Source: Natronosalvus rutilus
GTDB taxonomy: Archaea > Halobacteriota > Halobacteria > Halobacteriales > Natrialbaceae
NCBI RefSeq assembly: GCF_024204665.1
Contig: NZ_CP100355.1
Location: forward strand, 806,001 to 870,000
Direction: 5' to 3'
Length of the DNA: 64,000 bases
Part shown: one piece after another, positions 34,538 through 43,110 of the stretch
Numbering within the stretch: position 1 is the first letter of the stretch
How the letters are laid out: the number at the start of each line of letters is the position of its first letter
Program-made: the position numbers and the translations under genes
Notes under the pieces: model-generated
What the model was told of the DNA's origin: nothing
Databases searched by the model: none
What the model saw: only the letters and a program-made list of their open reading frames with translations

Positions 34538-34984
34538 TCAGGATTGGTGGTTTTCTGTAGATTCTTCCAGTGAGAATGTGGGCAAACTGCTGAGGATTTT
34601 CATCTCACAATCATAAGGACTCGGGAGCTCGTCAACAAATGCTCGCACGAACCCTTCCGTTTCCGGTTCGATAAACACCTCCGCATCTGCGTGTATCGTC
34701 TCCCCTTCATTGTTTTCGTAAACCGTTGGGACGAGTAAGGGAATACCCTGGTCGATATACGCCTGGGAGACGTTTCTGAGCGCCTCGCTCTCTGTTTCAA
34801 GGTTTCCATCCGTGTCAATAGTCCCGACGACCTCGTCTTGTTCGTAATCGATTATCTCGACCGTCACGGTATCGTTGTGTGCCGATTCCATTCCCTCGGC
34901 AACCGATCGGGAAAATGATTCGTCCATCCACTCCTGAATTTTGCTGGCATCGGCGTCGGGATCGGGGCGCTCGGGTTCTTCCAT
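34538..34984 (-). CDS. Acidic element-encoded protein, unknown
   Basis: A 148-residue acidic protein (MEEPERPDPDADASKIQEWM...) with an amphipathic N-terminal helix region and a beta-rich middle (TVEIIDYEQDEVVGTIDTDGN, TIHADAEVFIEPETEG). It lies 30 bases upstream of the HEPN-like gene on the same strand, so it may be its partner, for instance an antitoxin or regulator. No family recognised. Confidence 0.65.
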   Translation of the reverse strand: MEEPERPDPDADASKIQEWMDESFSRSVAEGMESAHNDTVTVEIIDYEQDEVVGTIDTDGNLETESEALRNVSQAYIDQGIPLLVPTVYENNEGETIHADAEVFIEPETEGFVRAFVDELPSPYDCEMKILSSLPTFSLEESTENHQS

Positions 34985-35243
34985 GAGTTTTTATTGGAGT
35001 CAATGATATGTGACTGTAGCAGTTAATCTTCGCCTCTGAGCACCCATATGTATCATATTGATGAAGTTTAGACCAATCGTGGGGACGCGTTCCCCAACGT
35101 ATTCCAAACCTTTATTAAAAGAGATGAACCCGACGCATTCATGCGTTTAGTTGTTTATAGGTTTCATCTATGCCACACGTTTGATTCGATGTGAACGCCC
35201 GTACCCGTTACCACTCGAAACTTTTGACAAACGACACTTTGGA

Positions 35244-36518
35244 TTACGAATCCGGGAAGGGTAATCCCTTTGGCCAAGCGAACTCGGGGTTTAGTTCGAT
35301 AACATTCGTTTGACCACCTTGAACTGTTTCAGTATCGTGATATGCCAGACCGAGAGAATCAAGCGTATTCATTCGGTCTGTTGCTGTCTCGTGAGCAACC
35401 CCAAGCCGGTCAATCACATTACGCGTTTTGAGACGCTCACCGAGATCCAGTTGTAACAACTCACGCAGGAGGTCACGACGCTTTTTCGGGACTGTACTCA
35501 ACGCGACACGGCCACAAATCTCGAGATCGTCGATCGTGATTTGACGACGATTATATAGAAGGGCATGACCTCGCGCGATATTTTTCATCATGTCTGTTAT
35601 CCGTCCTGGATCTTCGCACTCTCCGCCCATAGGCGCTCGAGCGTGAACGACTAACCTCGAGAGATACATCAATCCCTCACCAACATTCTCGTTGGGCGTC
35701 TTCTTCCAGTCAACACTATTTGGACCGCCATGATCTGACCAAAGATCATCGAGATAATGCTGAATAGACTGTGTCATTTCGCTCACTTTTTGCCCGTACT
35801 CACTTTCACCAAAGACGATATTACGGTAAACGTCCTCCTCGTCTCGACTTGGCATCTCGACAAATAGGAATCGGTTACCCGTATGCCCCATCATCTCCCA
35901 ATCCTGCTGCTTTAGCGGTGTGGTCGCACCGATGAAATTGAACCGATAATCACCCTGGTACCCACGACGACCGTGGGTTCCTGAGTCACTCGTGAAACCG
36001 GTTCCGTCCATCACGCGGACTAAACGTGCCATCTTTTCCTTTCTAACCCCCCAATCGCCACCGAACCAGTTCGCCATCTCTGGATTCAGTAGTGTTTTGT
36101 GTTTGATTCGAGGAATGAGATCGTCATCTGCCAACTCGTCCTTGTCTCTTGAGGCGTCGTGACTGACGAACGATGCTGGTGTAACCTCGTCCGAGCGGTA
36201 AAACTGCGAGTGCAGACCTTCGAACGGTTTCAGCGCAGTGGTTTTGCCTGCTCCCGATGGTCCTTCGACAATCAACCCGAAACAACTCTCGATGCCATTG
36301 ATGAACAATGTTGCATGAACGGACATCACTGCCTCAGTTACGTGCCACATCCGCTCGTCAAAGTTTTCGAGAACATCACCGCGAACGTTGTAGTCCTCGA
36401 TATTGACGTTGGTGTGCTGGTTCGTGGTTCCCGTTCTATCATCCGCTAGACCCCAAGTCATGTTGGCACCTGCTTTTGGATGACAAGGCCTAGGTGAAGT
36501 GAACGCGAAGTGTCGCAT
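35244..36518 (-). CDS. AAA-type ATPase with C-terminal winged helix
   Basis: A 424-residue protein likely involved in element replication. Walker A GPSGAGKT is at residues 86-93, followed by a possible Walker B/DGTG loop RLVRVMDGTG (about 165-174) and a sensor-1-like NFIGATTPL (about 194-202). A C-terminal helix-turn-helix (about 345-395, TRNVIDRLGVAHETATDRMN) follows. The layout resembles superfamily 3 or MCM-like helicases of plasmids and proviruses, but I cannot name a family. ATG 36518 is 23 bases after the RHH stop; ATG 36461 is an alternative. Confidence 0.75.
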   Translation of the reverse strand: MRHFAFTSPRPCHPKAGANMTWGLADDRTGTTNQHTNVNIEDYNVRGDVLENFDERMWHVTEAVMSVHATLFINGIESCFGLIVEGPSGAGKTTALKPFEGLHSQFYRSDEVTPASFVSHDASRDKDELADDDLIPRIKHKTLLNPEMANWFGGDWGVRKEKMARLVRVMDGTGFTSDSGTHGRRGYQGDYRFNFIGATTPLKQQDWEMMGHTGNRFLFVEMPSRDEEDVYRNIVFGESEYGQKVSEMTQSIQHYLDDLWSDHGGPNSVDWKKTPNENVGEGLMYLSRLVVHARAPMGGECEDPGRITDMMKNIARGHALLYNRRQITIDDLEICGRVALSTVPKKRRDLLRELLQLDLGERLKTRNVIDRLGVAHETATDRMNTLDSLGLAYHDTETVQGGQTNVIELNPEFAWPKGLPFPDS

Positions 36519-36541
36519 GGAATTCCGGTTTTCACCATTAT

Positions 36542-36676
36542 CTATTCCTCCAGGCGTTCCTCTCGATATTGCTTCATTAGATCGTGAAGCACATCGTCGT
36601 ATGTTTGTCCGCCGGTCTTCAACGCTCGAAGTTCGTCACGCGTTTTTGCTCCGAGCGCAATGGTTGTTCGATCCAT
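36542..36676 (-). CDS. Ribbon-helix-helix protein
   Basis: A 44-residue protein, MDRTTIALGAKTRDELRALK then TGGQTYDDVLHDLMKQYREE: one strand and two helices of a MetJ/Arc-type DNA-binding dimer. AT-rich TATAACATTATA lies immediately upstream of its ATG. It precedes the ATPase gene by 23 bases and probably represses this promoter and helps control copy number or excision. Confidence 0.82.
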   Translation of the reverse strand: MDRTTIALGAKTRDELRALKTGGQTYDDVLHDLMKQYREERLEE

Positions 36677-37190
36677 TGTATAACATTATACGAATTAGAC
36701 CCGCCTGTATCACTCGACAGAAAATAGGGGTGTTCTCTGGGTCGAAGAGTTGACATGGTACGCAACAGCACACTTGACATGTGTCTACCCCAGACGTTCC
36801 TAAATAGGTTAAATGGGGGGAGAAGAAGATGCTTGACGTCTAAGCGGGGGGAGAGTCATTCCGATGGATGACATGGCACCAGCACCTCCAACTGCTTACG
36901 TCGCCTGCTGCTAACGCGCCCTCGAAGGAGAATGGAGACAAAAACCGGGATTTGAAAAATGTAGGTCCCGCAGTAAGAAGGAGAGTATACTATTGAGCGT
37001 GATTCGGTGCGCCGGAATAGTGGGGGGATCGAATTCAAGAGTTCCGATTTGTTGTTTAGAATGGTGAGCGTTGCAAATTGCGCATAAGAGACGTCAGTAA
37101 AGTACGCCTCAGTCATCCATCGGAAATTGACGAATCAACCCTAATTATCACACAAAACTAAGTCGGTGCGGTTCGTACTTCGGCACAACC
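36677..37190. other. Non-coding control region of the element
   Basis: No gene seen; it separates two divergent transcription units. It holds paired motifs that could serve an origin or operators: TTGACATGGT near 36750 and TTGACATGTG near 36774, then two GGGGGGAGA runs near 36816 and 36846, and a palindromic GACGTC near 36836. Interpretation as an origin is speculative. Confidence 0.45.
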
Positions 37191-37604
37191 ATGGGTGATC
37201 CTGAACGTCTATCGGCGGACGCGTTATATAATCTCCTATCCCATCACCGCCGGCGCACGATTCTTGAGTTGCTCTTGGCCCATGAGCAGAAGTTGACGTT
37301 ATCGGATCTCACGAATGAAATTGCCGTGCGAGAATATGACGATGAAATCACGGAAATCTCGGGGGACAAAATCATGGACATCCATATTTCGCTTTATCAT
37401 GTACACATTCCGAAATTGGCAGAAACCAATATTATTGAGTACGACCAATCACGCGGTATCATTGATCCGACAGAGAATCTTCAAAAATTAGAATCACAAC
37501 TCCCCCCCCAATTATTGAACGGGAAACCTCTTCGGAATAATCGTCAAATCATTCAAGGTACTCATTGCGGAGACGACAGCACATTCGCGTCTCTCACGAT
37601 CTAG
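37191..37604 (+). CDS. DUF7344 winged-helix protein of the element
   Basis: A 137-residue winged-helix protein: LSADALYNLLSHHRRRTILE (helix 1-2), the NEIAVREYDD segment, and YHVHIPKLAETNIIEYDQ (recognition helix and wing). DUF7344 proteins are widespread haloarchaeal regulators. Base composition is lower in GC than the chromosomal homologue at 39500-39937. It likely regulates element genes and is transcribed towards the tRNA. Confidence 0.85.
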   Translation: MGDPERLSADALYNLLSHHRRRTILELLLAHEQKLTLSDLTNEIAVREYDDEITEISGDKIMDIHISLYHVHIPKLAETNIIEYDQSRGIIDPTENLQKLESQLPPQLLNGKPLRNNRQIIQGTHCGDDSTFASLTI

Positions 37605-37769
37605 GGTCAATAGGATACATTGTAGGGCATTACATTGAAACACCGCTGAGATCGCCTGCTCTTGCGTCGTCTCGATTATCAACGTGGAACGGGTGTCGCG
37701 CGCGCGAGTCGTCCACTTTCACTCATCCAACTTCATTTAGTACACTCTCGGACGTCGAATGACGTGAAA

Positions 37770-37816
37770 CGCAAGCAAGCGCGAGGTCGCGTGCTGTGAC
37801 GGGTTCAAATCTCCCG
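37770..37816 (-). repeat. Half-module: inverted T-arm plus hairpin at the right end of the element
   Basis: Positions 37801-37816 (GGGTTCAAATCTCCCG on the plus strand) are an inverted T-arm copy 70 bases downstream of the tRNA-Phe 3' end. It is followed by the hairpin CGCGAGGTCGCG at 37780-37791. The direct tail copy seen in the other modules is absent. Confidence 0.6.
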
Positions 37817-37885
37817 ACGATTTCCCGTCGAAATCGGGTCAATCGCAACGCTGTCCGGTGATTGTGGTTCGACCCGAAACAAGGA

Positions 37886-37959
37886 TGCCGCCTCCCGGAT
37901 TTGAACCGGGGACAGCTCGATCTTCAGTCGAGTGCTCTCCCAGTCTGAGCTAAGGCGGC
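37886..37959 (-). tRNA. tRNA-Phe (anticodon GAA)
   Basis: Acceptor GCCGCCT with the 3' strand AGGCGGC (discriminator A at 37886). Anticodon stem CTCGA/TCGAG closes the loop CTGAAGA, anticodon GAA. T-arm CCGGTTCAAATCCGG. CCA is not encoded. The gene remains intact because the integrated element restored its 3' part. Confidence 0.95.
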
Positions 37960-38085
37960 TCACTCCTACCTCCGGCGATGATATAAAAAAGGATTTCGAA
38001 TGCCGCTCGAGCGACGGCGGAGGAGTGAGTTGGATAGCCGCTACGAACGATAACATCTTTCACCGAGGTATTCTTTCGAAACGCA

Positions 38086-38937
38086 ATGGCGATTCCAGAC
38101 TCGCCCGACGGGGCACCGGCCTCTCCCAGAGAAGCTGGCAAGTCCCTCTACGAAGGAACGCTCGACGTATTGATGACCGGCATCGCGATCATCGTTCCGC
38201 TCGTCATCACCCTCTACGTGTTGCAGATCGTCCTCGATTTCATCACCAACGCGCTGGTTCCGTTCATCGAACTCCTGCAGTGGTTCGGGATCATCGACTG
38301 GTTCCGACGCACGGAACTCGTCGGCGCTCTCGTCCAGATGGGGCTCTACCCCTACATTATCGGCTTTCTCACGGAACTCATAACTCTCGCACTCCTGTTA
38401 GGGATCGTCATCGTCGTCGGATCGATTGGCCGCCACCGCTACGGTGAGCGAGCCATCGAAATGGTCGACCTCGCAATCGCCGCTATTCCCGGGTTCGGAA
38501 CCGTCTACAAGAGCTTTCGTCGCATGGGCGACGTCATGCTCGACAACGAGGCGGAGAACTTCCAGGAGATCAAACTCGTCCAGTGTTTCGATGACGACAT
38601 CTACGTGATCGGCTTCGAGACGAGTACGTCGCCAGAGACGATCGCGGACGTGACCGGCCACGACGAGATGGTCACGCTGTTCATCCCGCTCGCGCCGAAC
38701 CCGGTTACCGGCGGGTTCCTGACGCACGTCCCGAAAAGCCGCGTCATGGACGTCGACATGACGATCGAGGAGGGCGTCCGGAGCATCCTCACGAGCGGCG
38801 TCGCCACCGGTGAATCCGCCAGCGACCCAACCCCGGTCACCATGGGCGACCTCGAGAAGGTCACGGACATCGACCGACTCCAAGAAGCGATTACCACCGA
38901 CGACGGATCCGTCGACGATGATGGCGAATCACGGTAA
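38086..38937 (+). CDS. DUF502 family membrane protein
   Basis: A 283-residue protein with two N-terminal membrane segments (about 27-50 and 90-113) joined by a loop containing YPYIIGFLTELI, then a cytoplasmic beta-rich domain: AIPGFGTVYKSFRRMGDVML (about 130-149), IGFETSTSP, and VTLFIPLAPNPVTGGFLTHVPKS. This matches DUF502. The C-terminal 30 residues are acidic. Role unknown. Confidence 0.93.
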   Translation: MAIPDSPDGAPASPREAGKSLYEGTLDVLMTGIAIIVPLVITLYVLQIVLDFITNALVPFIELLQWFGIIDWFRRTELVGALVQMGLYPYIIGFLTELITLALLLGIVIVVGSIGRHRYGERAIEMVDLAIAAIPGFGTVYKSFRRMGDVMLDNEAENFQEIKLVQCFDDDIYVIGFETSTSPETIADVTGHDEMVTLFIPLAPNPVTGGFLTHVPKSRVMDVDMTIEEGVRSILTSGVATGESASDPTPVTMGDLEKVTDIDRLQEAITTDDGSVDDDGESR

Positions 38938-39117
38938 CTGGAGGTCGAACCCTACCACTGCGCCGGTGTTCATCATGGTATCCGACGATTGGTAATGGAC
39001 CGACGACGCCCGTTTGTCTCGAGAGAATCGACGATGTGAGGGCGGTCGAAGGGACCTCAACACCTTGCACACACAACCCCCGTTCGTAGGTTGAGGGCTG
39101 TAGTACGTGTAACGGTA

Positions 39118-39213
39118 ATGCTTGGTACACTTCGAGCGTTCGCCCAGGAAGCGATTAGCCTCGTCATCGCGATAATCACGTTTCCGTTGCGATTACTCCG
39201 GTCGCTACTGTAG
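39118..39213 (+). CDS. Possible 31-residue membrane peptide
   Basis: A short frame MLGTLRAFAQEAISLVIAII then TFPLRLLRSLL: a single hydrophobic helix with basic ends, ending TAG. TTGAGGGCTGTAGTACGTG upstream contains no clear TATA. It sits in an otherwise gene-free 560-base gap, so it is plausible but weakly supported. Confidence 0.4.
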   Translation: MLGTLRAFAQEAISLVIAIITFPLRLLRSLL

Positions 39214-39499
39214 CGACCCATCCGGGAGCGGTGGACTGCCCGATTCGCCACCCACTGCTCGCCACTGTTGGGCGACTCGGGGCCACCGCCCCATCCAGCA
39301 GGATTCGGGCCACGACCGTCGGGGGTCCGTGCTCTCCCGCTTCGTTGGCCAGACTGTTCGACCGTCCGATCGCTCGAGCGTTCGATCCCTCGAGCGTCGG
39401 TAGACGCATCGATTCCGATAGTCGACCATTACGCCGGCGTATGTTGGAATTTCGGATATTCAAGACACCCTTTTCAGCGCCGCTCGCCTATGATATGGT

Positions 39500-39937
39500 A
39501 TGGAAGCGCTTCCCTCGAGTGAGGCAGACGAGCAACTCACGGCGGACGTAATTCTGGAGTTGCTCGCCAACCGCCGTCGTCGGTACCTCCTCTACGCGCT
39601 TCGCGGCCGCACGGTGCCCATCGAGTTATCGAAACTGGCCGAAGAAGTCGCTGGCTGGGAGCACGACGTGCACCCCGACGAGGTCGCGAAAAACGAGTAC
39701 AAGAGCGTGTACGTTTCATCGGTCCAGTGTCACGTTCCGAAGCTCGCCGACGCCGGCGTGGTCGACCACGACGAGGACAACCACACGGTCATCCTCGCCG
39801 AGAACTTCGAACAGCTCGAGCCGTATCTCAGGGTGGTGATCAAGGACGAACCCGAGAACTCGCGGCTCCACGATGCGCTCGAGGTCGAACGCGGCGACGG
39901 GTTGCTCGGGTCGCTTCGCCAGCGGCTCAAGTCCTGA
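39500..39937 (+). CDS. DUF7344 winged-helix regulator
   Basis: A 145-residue haloarchaeal regulator: LTADVILELLANRRRRYLLY (helices 1-2), then a charged insertion, YVSSVQCHVPKLADAGVVDHDEDN (recognition helix and wing) and an acidic C-terminal helix. Homologous to the element protein at 37191-37604 but chromosomal in composition. Target genes unknown. Confidence 0.88.
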   Translation: MEALPSSEADEQLTADVILELLANRRRRYLLYALRGRTVPIELSKLAEEVAGWEHDVHPDEVAKNEYKSVYVSSVQCHVPKLADAGVVDHDEDNHTVILAENFEQLEPYLRVVIKDEPENSRLHDALEVERGDGLLGSLRQRLKS

Positions 39938-40252
39938 CTGCACGGGTTCCGACGTTCAACGCATCGTCTCGAGGTGAGTTCTGTAGTGGGACGTTCTTTC
40001 TCGCGTCGCTTGGGTGATTCTCCTGGGCCTGGAGACGAATCGATCGAACTCGATTTGCTTCGGTCCGTTCGTCGCCTTTCTCGTGCGTGGTCTCGACATC
40101 CGTCCTCTACTCGAGCAACTCCTGGACGGTAACGGAGATCGTTCACGTGTTGGCTTTTGCCGTTGCTCGAGGTGTGGGTTCTCACGGGATGTGTCGTTCG
40201 TACCGCCGCACGAAGGTTGTTCTGTGGCTCGCGGTATTGGTGGTCACTAAGA
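39938..40252. other. Intergenic stretch, no gene seen
   Basis: Open frames here are Cys/Arg/Ser-rich with no haloarchaeal composition. The right end runs into the tRNA-Val tail palindrome. Confidence 0.45.
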
Positions 40253-40334
40253 TGGGCTCGAGCGGGTTCGAACAACGCGAAGACGGTCGCTCTCGCGTTC
40301 GCTCGAGCGCTGGGACTTCTCTCGTTGGAACCCA
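40253..40334 (-). repeat. tRNA-Val tail palindrome
   Basis: A copy of the tRNA-Val 3' tail (40253-40273, 20 of 21 bases identical to 40380-40400) is followed by a GC-rich block at 40284-40320 that matches the tRNA-Phe module almost base for base, and by an inverted T-arm remnant at 40324-40334. The inverted T-arm is 46 bases downstream of the tRNA-Val 3' end. Confidence 0.82.
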
Positions 40335-40379
40335 CCACTCGCGTACATTCCTGTGACTCACTGTCGTTCGTCCCAGGAA

Positions 40380-40453
40380 TGGGCTCGGGCGGGTTCGAAC
40401 CACCGACCTCGGCCTTGTAAAGGCCGCGTCATAACCAGCTAGACCACGAGCCC
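40380..40453 (-). tRNA. tRNA-Val (anticodon TAC)
   Basis: Acceptor GGGCTCG pairs with CGAGCCC; discriminator A. Anticodon stem CGGCC/GGCCG closes loop TTTACAA, anticodon TAC. T-arm GGTTCGAACCC. CCA not encoded. Confidence 0.95.
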
Positions 40454-40516
40454 GTATCCGACCAGAGCGGGCCCGTGCGAATAACCTTTACTTTCTCGGG
40501 TCGAAGACGAACCTGG

Positions 40517-41017
40517 ATGCGACAGTCCTACAGGCGCGTCTGGTCTGCGCTCGTCGTCGTGGTCGTCGTGGTCGTCGTCGGCTACGGGCTCGTCCAACTC
40601 TCGATTCTCCCCGCGCCATGGACCACCGACGCAGGGGACGTCCGGGTCGTCGACGAGGGCGGGACCACCAAACTCGCCGTCGACGTCGAGGTCGCCGATA
40701 CCTGGGAGGAGCGCTACACCGGTCTCAGCGACCACGACTCCCTCGAGAACGGCACGGGAATGCTGTTCGTCTACAGCGACGAGGACGATCGCACCTACGT
40801 CATGCGCGAGATGGACTTCGACATCGACATCATCTTCATCGGGGCCGACCGCGAGATCACTGCAATCCACCACGCACGAGCGCCAGAGGCCGGCGAGGAC
40901 GGCGAGGACCTCCGGTACTCCGGCGAGGCGAAGTGGGTCCTCGAGGTTCCACGAGGAACGGCCAACGAGTCGAATCTCGAGGTCGGTGACGAGGTCGAGA
41001 TCGACCTCGAAGACTGA
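40517..41017 (+). CDS. DUF192 family protein, membrane-anchored
   Basis: A 166-residue protein: one N-terminal membrane anchor of mostly Val (ALVVVVVVVVVGYGLVQL, residues 10-28) and an extracytoplasmic DUF192 domain with the hallmark WEERYTGLSDHDSLENGTGM (about 68-87), FVYSDEDDRTYVMREMDFDIDIIFI and the C-terminal VLEVPRGTA. Start ATG 40517 (MRQSYRRVW) follows a spacer from tRNA-Val. Confidence 0.92.
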   Translation: MRQSYRRVWSALVVVVVVVVVGYGLVQLSILPAPWTTDAGDVRVVDEGGTTKLAVDVEVADTWEERYTGLSDHDSLENGTGMLFVYSDEDDRTYVMREMDFDIDIIFIGADREITAIHHARAPEAGEDGEDLRYSGEAKWVLEVPRGTANESNLEVGDEVEIDLED

Positions 41018-41178
41018 CGCGCTCGCGTTTTCGACACGCAAAATCGGCGGTAACGAACGATTGTCTCGAACGCGAACGCTGTCTTCCGGCAACACGTTCC
41101 GGAGCTAACCGGTTGTGGTCGAGATATATTTCGATTCGTAGGCAACGTTTATTGCTGACCGTCCACTCAGCCAGTGCA

Positions 41179-43107
41179 ATGAGTAGTGCTGATTGGGATG
41201 AAGACGACCCGTTCGAGGAACAACGGGAGAAGATCGACAATCCCATGCAACGCCTGGTGTTCGAGTATGGCCGGCCGTACTGGTTCTCAGTTACGTCCGG
41301 GATTACCGCGAGCGTTTTCGCCCGTTTGCTCGATCTGATTCCGCCGATTTTGCTCGGACTGGCGATCGACGCGATATTTCTGCAGGACCGCCCCTTCAAC
41401 CTACGGTTCGTTCCGAGCGAGTGGTTGCCGACCGAACAGGCCGATCAGTTCACCCTGACGGTCGTCATTATTGCGCTCTCGTTTACGATCGGCGCGGCGT
41501 TTCACTGGCTTCGCAACTGGGGGTTCAACGCGTTCGCACAGGACATCCAGCACGACGTGCGAACGGACACCTACGACAAGATGCAGCGCCTCGACATGGA
41601 GTTCTTCGCCGACAAGCAAACCGGCGAAATGATGTCTATTCTCTCGAACGACGTCAACCAACTCGAGCGATTTCTCAACGACGGGCTCAACTCGGCGTTC
41701 CGGCTCGGGGTGATGGTCCTCGGGATCGCTGCGGTGCTGCTGACGATCAATCCGCAACTGGCCCTCGTCTCGATGGCCCCCGTGCCCCTGATCGCCGTCT
41801 TCACGTACATCTTCGTCAAGAAGATCCAGCCGAAGTACGCCGCGGTGCGCTCGAGCGTCGGGGAGGTCAACTCCCGCCTCGAGAACAACCTCGGGGGCAT
41901 CCAGGTGATCAAGGCCGACAATACCGAAAACTACGAATCTGGGCGCGTCGAGGACGTCTCCCGGAAGTACTATGACACGAACTGGGGGGCGATTACCATC
42001 CGGATCAAGTTCTTCCCCGGTCTCCAGATCATCTCGGGTATTGGGTTCGTTCTGACGTTCCTCGTGGGCGGCTACTGGGTGTTCAACGGCGCGCCGGGGC
42101 CCTTCTCCGGAGAACTCGGTGTCGGCGAGTTCGCGACGTTCATCCTGCTCACCCAACAACTCGTTTGGCCGATGGCCCAGTTCGGACAGATCATCAATAT
42201 GTACCAACGAGCGGAGGCTTCCGCCGAGCGTATCTTCGGTCTGATGGACGAACAGGGGCGCATCGAGACCGACGTCGACGCGCCCGACCTTGAGGTCGAC
42301 GAGGGTCGCGTCGAGTACGACGACGTGACGTTCAGCTACGACGAGGAGGAGGTCATCGTCGACGACATCTCGTTCGACGTCCCTGGCGGCGAGACGATCG
42401 CTCTCGTCGGTCCGACCGGGGCCGGGAAGTCGACCGTCCTCAAGCTCCTGTTGCGCCTCCACGACGTCGACGACGGGGCCATCCGGATCGACGACCAGGA
42501 CATTCGCGAGGTCTCCCTTCCGAGCCTGCGCCAGTCGATGGGGTACGTCGGCCAGCAGTCGTACCTCTTCTACGGAACCGTCAAGGAGAACGTCACCTAC
42601 GGGACCTTCGACGCCAGCGAGGAGGAGATCGTCGAGGCCGCGAAAGCCGCCGAGGCACACGACTTCATCCAGAACCTGCCCGACGGCTACGATACGATGG
42701 TCGGCGAGCGCGGCGTCAAACTCTCCGGCGGGCAGCGCCAGCGGCTGTGTATCGCGCGAGCGATCCTCAAAGATCCCGAGATCCTCATCCTGGACGAGGC
42801 GACGAGCGACGTCGACACCGAGACCGAGATGCTCATCCAGCGGTCGATCGATCACCTCACGGAAGAGCGGACGACGTTCGCCATCGCTCACCGCCTCTCG
42901 ACGATCAAGGACGCCGATCAGATCATCGTCCTCGAGGGCGGCGAAATCGTCGAACGGGGTTCCCACGACGAGTTGATCGAAAATGACGGCCTCTATGCCC
43001 ACCTGTGGGGCGTGCAAGCGGGCGAGATCGACGAACTCCCCCAGGAGTTCATCGAGCGTGCCCAGAAACGGACGGCGCGGACGCAGGCGCGTCGCGGCGG
43101 GGATTGA
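41179..43107 (+). CDS. ABC-type exporter (fused permease and ATPase)
   Basis: A 642-residue half-transporter expected to form a homodimer for lipid, peptide or drug export. Six membrane segments lie in residues 30-340. The ATPase domain has Walker A GPTGAGKST (about 412-420), Q-loop YVGQQSYLFYG, signature LSGGQRQR (about 515-522), Walker B ILILDEATS (about 534-542) and switch His in AIAHRLST. TATA-like GTTTATTGC lies about 25-35 bases before ATG 41179. Substrate not inferable. Confidence 0.94.
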   Translation: MSSADWDEDDPFEEQREKIDNPMQRLVFEYGRPYWFSVTSGITASVFARLLDLIPPILLGLAIDAIFLQDRPFNLRFVPSEWLPTEQADQFTLTVVIIALSFTIGAAFHWLRNWGFNAFAQDIQHDVRTDTYDKMQRLDMEFFADKQTGEMMSILSNDVNQLERFLNDGLNSAFRLGVMVLGIAAVLLTINPQLALVSMAPVPLIAVFTYIFVKKIQPKYAAVRSSVGEVNSRLENNLGGIQVIKADNTENYESGRVEDVSRKYYDTNWGAITIRIKFFPGLQIISGIGFVLTFLVGGYWVFNGAPGPFSGELGVGEFATFILLTQQLVWPMAQFGQIINMYQRAEASAERIFGLMDEQGRIETDVDAPDLEVDEGRVEYDDVTFSYDEEEVIVDDISFDVPGGETIALVGPTGAGKSTVLKLLLRLHDVDDGAIRIDDQDIREVSLPSLRQSMGYVGQQSYLFYGTVKENVTYGTFDASEEEIVEAAKAAEAHDFIQNLPDGYDTMVGERGVKLSGGQRQRLCIARAILKDPEILILDEATSDVDTETEMLIQRSIDHLTEERTTFAIAHRLSTIKDADQIIVLEGGEIVERGSHDELIENDGLYAHLWGVQAGEIDELPQEFIERAQKRTARTQARRGGD

Positions 43108-43110
43108 GCG

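Larger units (their letters stand above)
32257..37920. mobile_element. Integrative element in tRNA-Phe (5.7 kb)
   Basis: Bounded by a 36-base direct repeat of the tRNA-Phe 3' part (32257-32340 with an insertion; 37885-37920 intact inside the tRNA). Contents: tyrosine integrase next to the left att, an AT-rich gene with a HEPN-like end, a small acidic protein, an AAA-type ATPase with a ribbon-helix-helix protein, and a DUF7344 regulator at the right. No capsid, packaging ATPase, spike or conjugation gene was recognised, so it looks like a small plasmid-like or satellite element. Base composition is lower in GC than the flanks, especially 33.4-35.2 and 36.5-37.6 kb. Confidence 0.88.

Noticed and set aside
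36856-37116. 86-residue minus frame inside the element
   Set aside because: Ser/Tyr-rich, no family likeness, lies in the control region with repeat motifs.
32257-37920. Element as a complete virus (pleolipovirus-like)
   Set aside because: No spike, membrane-protein array or packaging ATPase gene was recognised in its 5.7 kb.
41401-43017. 538-residue minus-strand frame
   Set aside because: Antisense of the ABC exporter; GC-rich codon bias produces long shadows.
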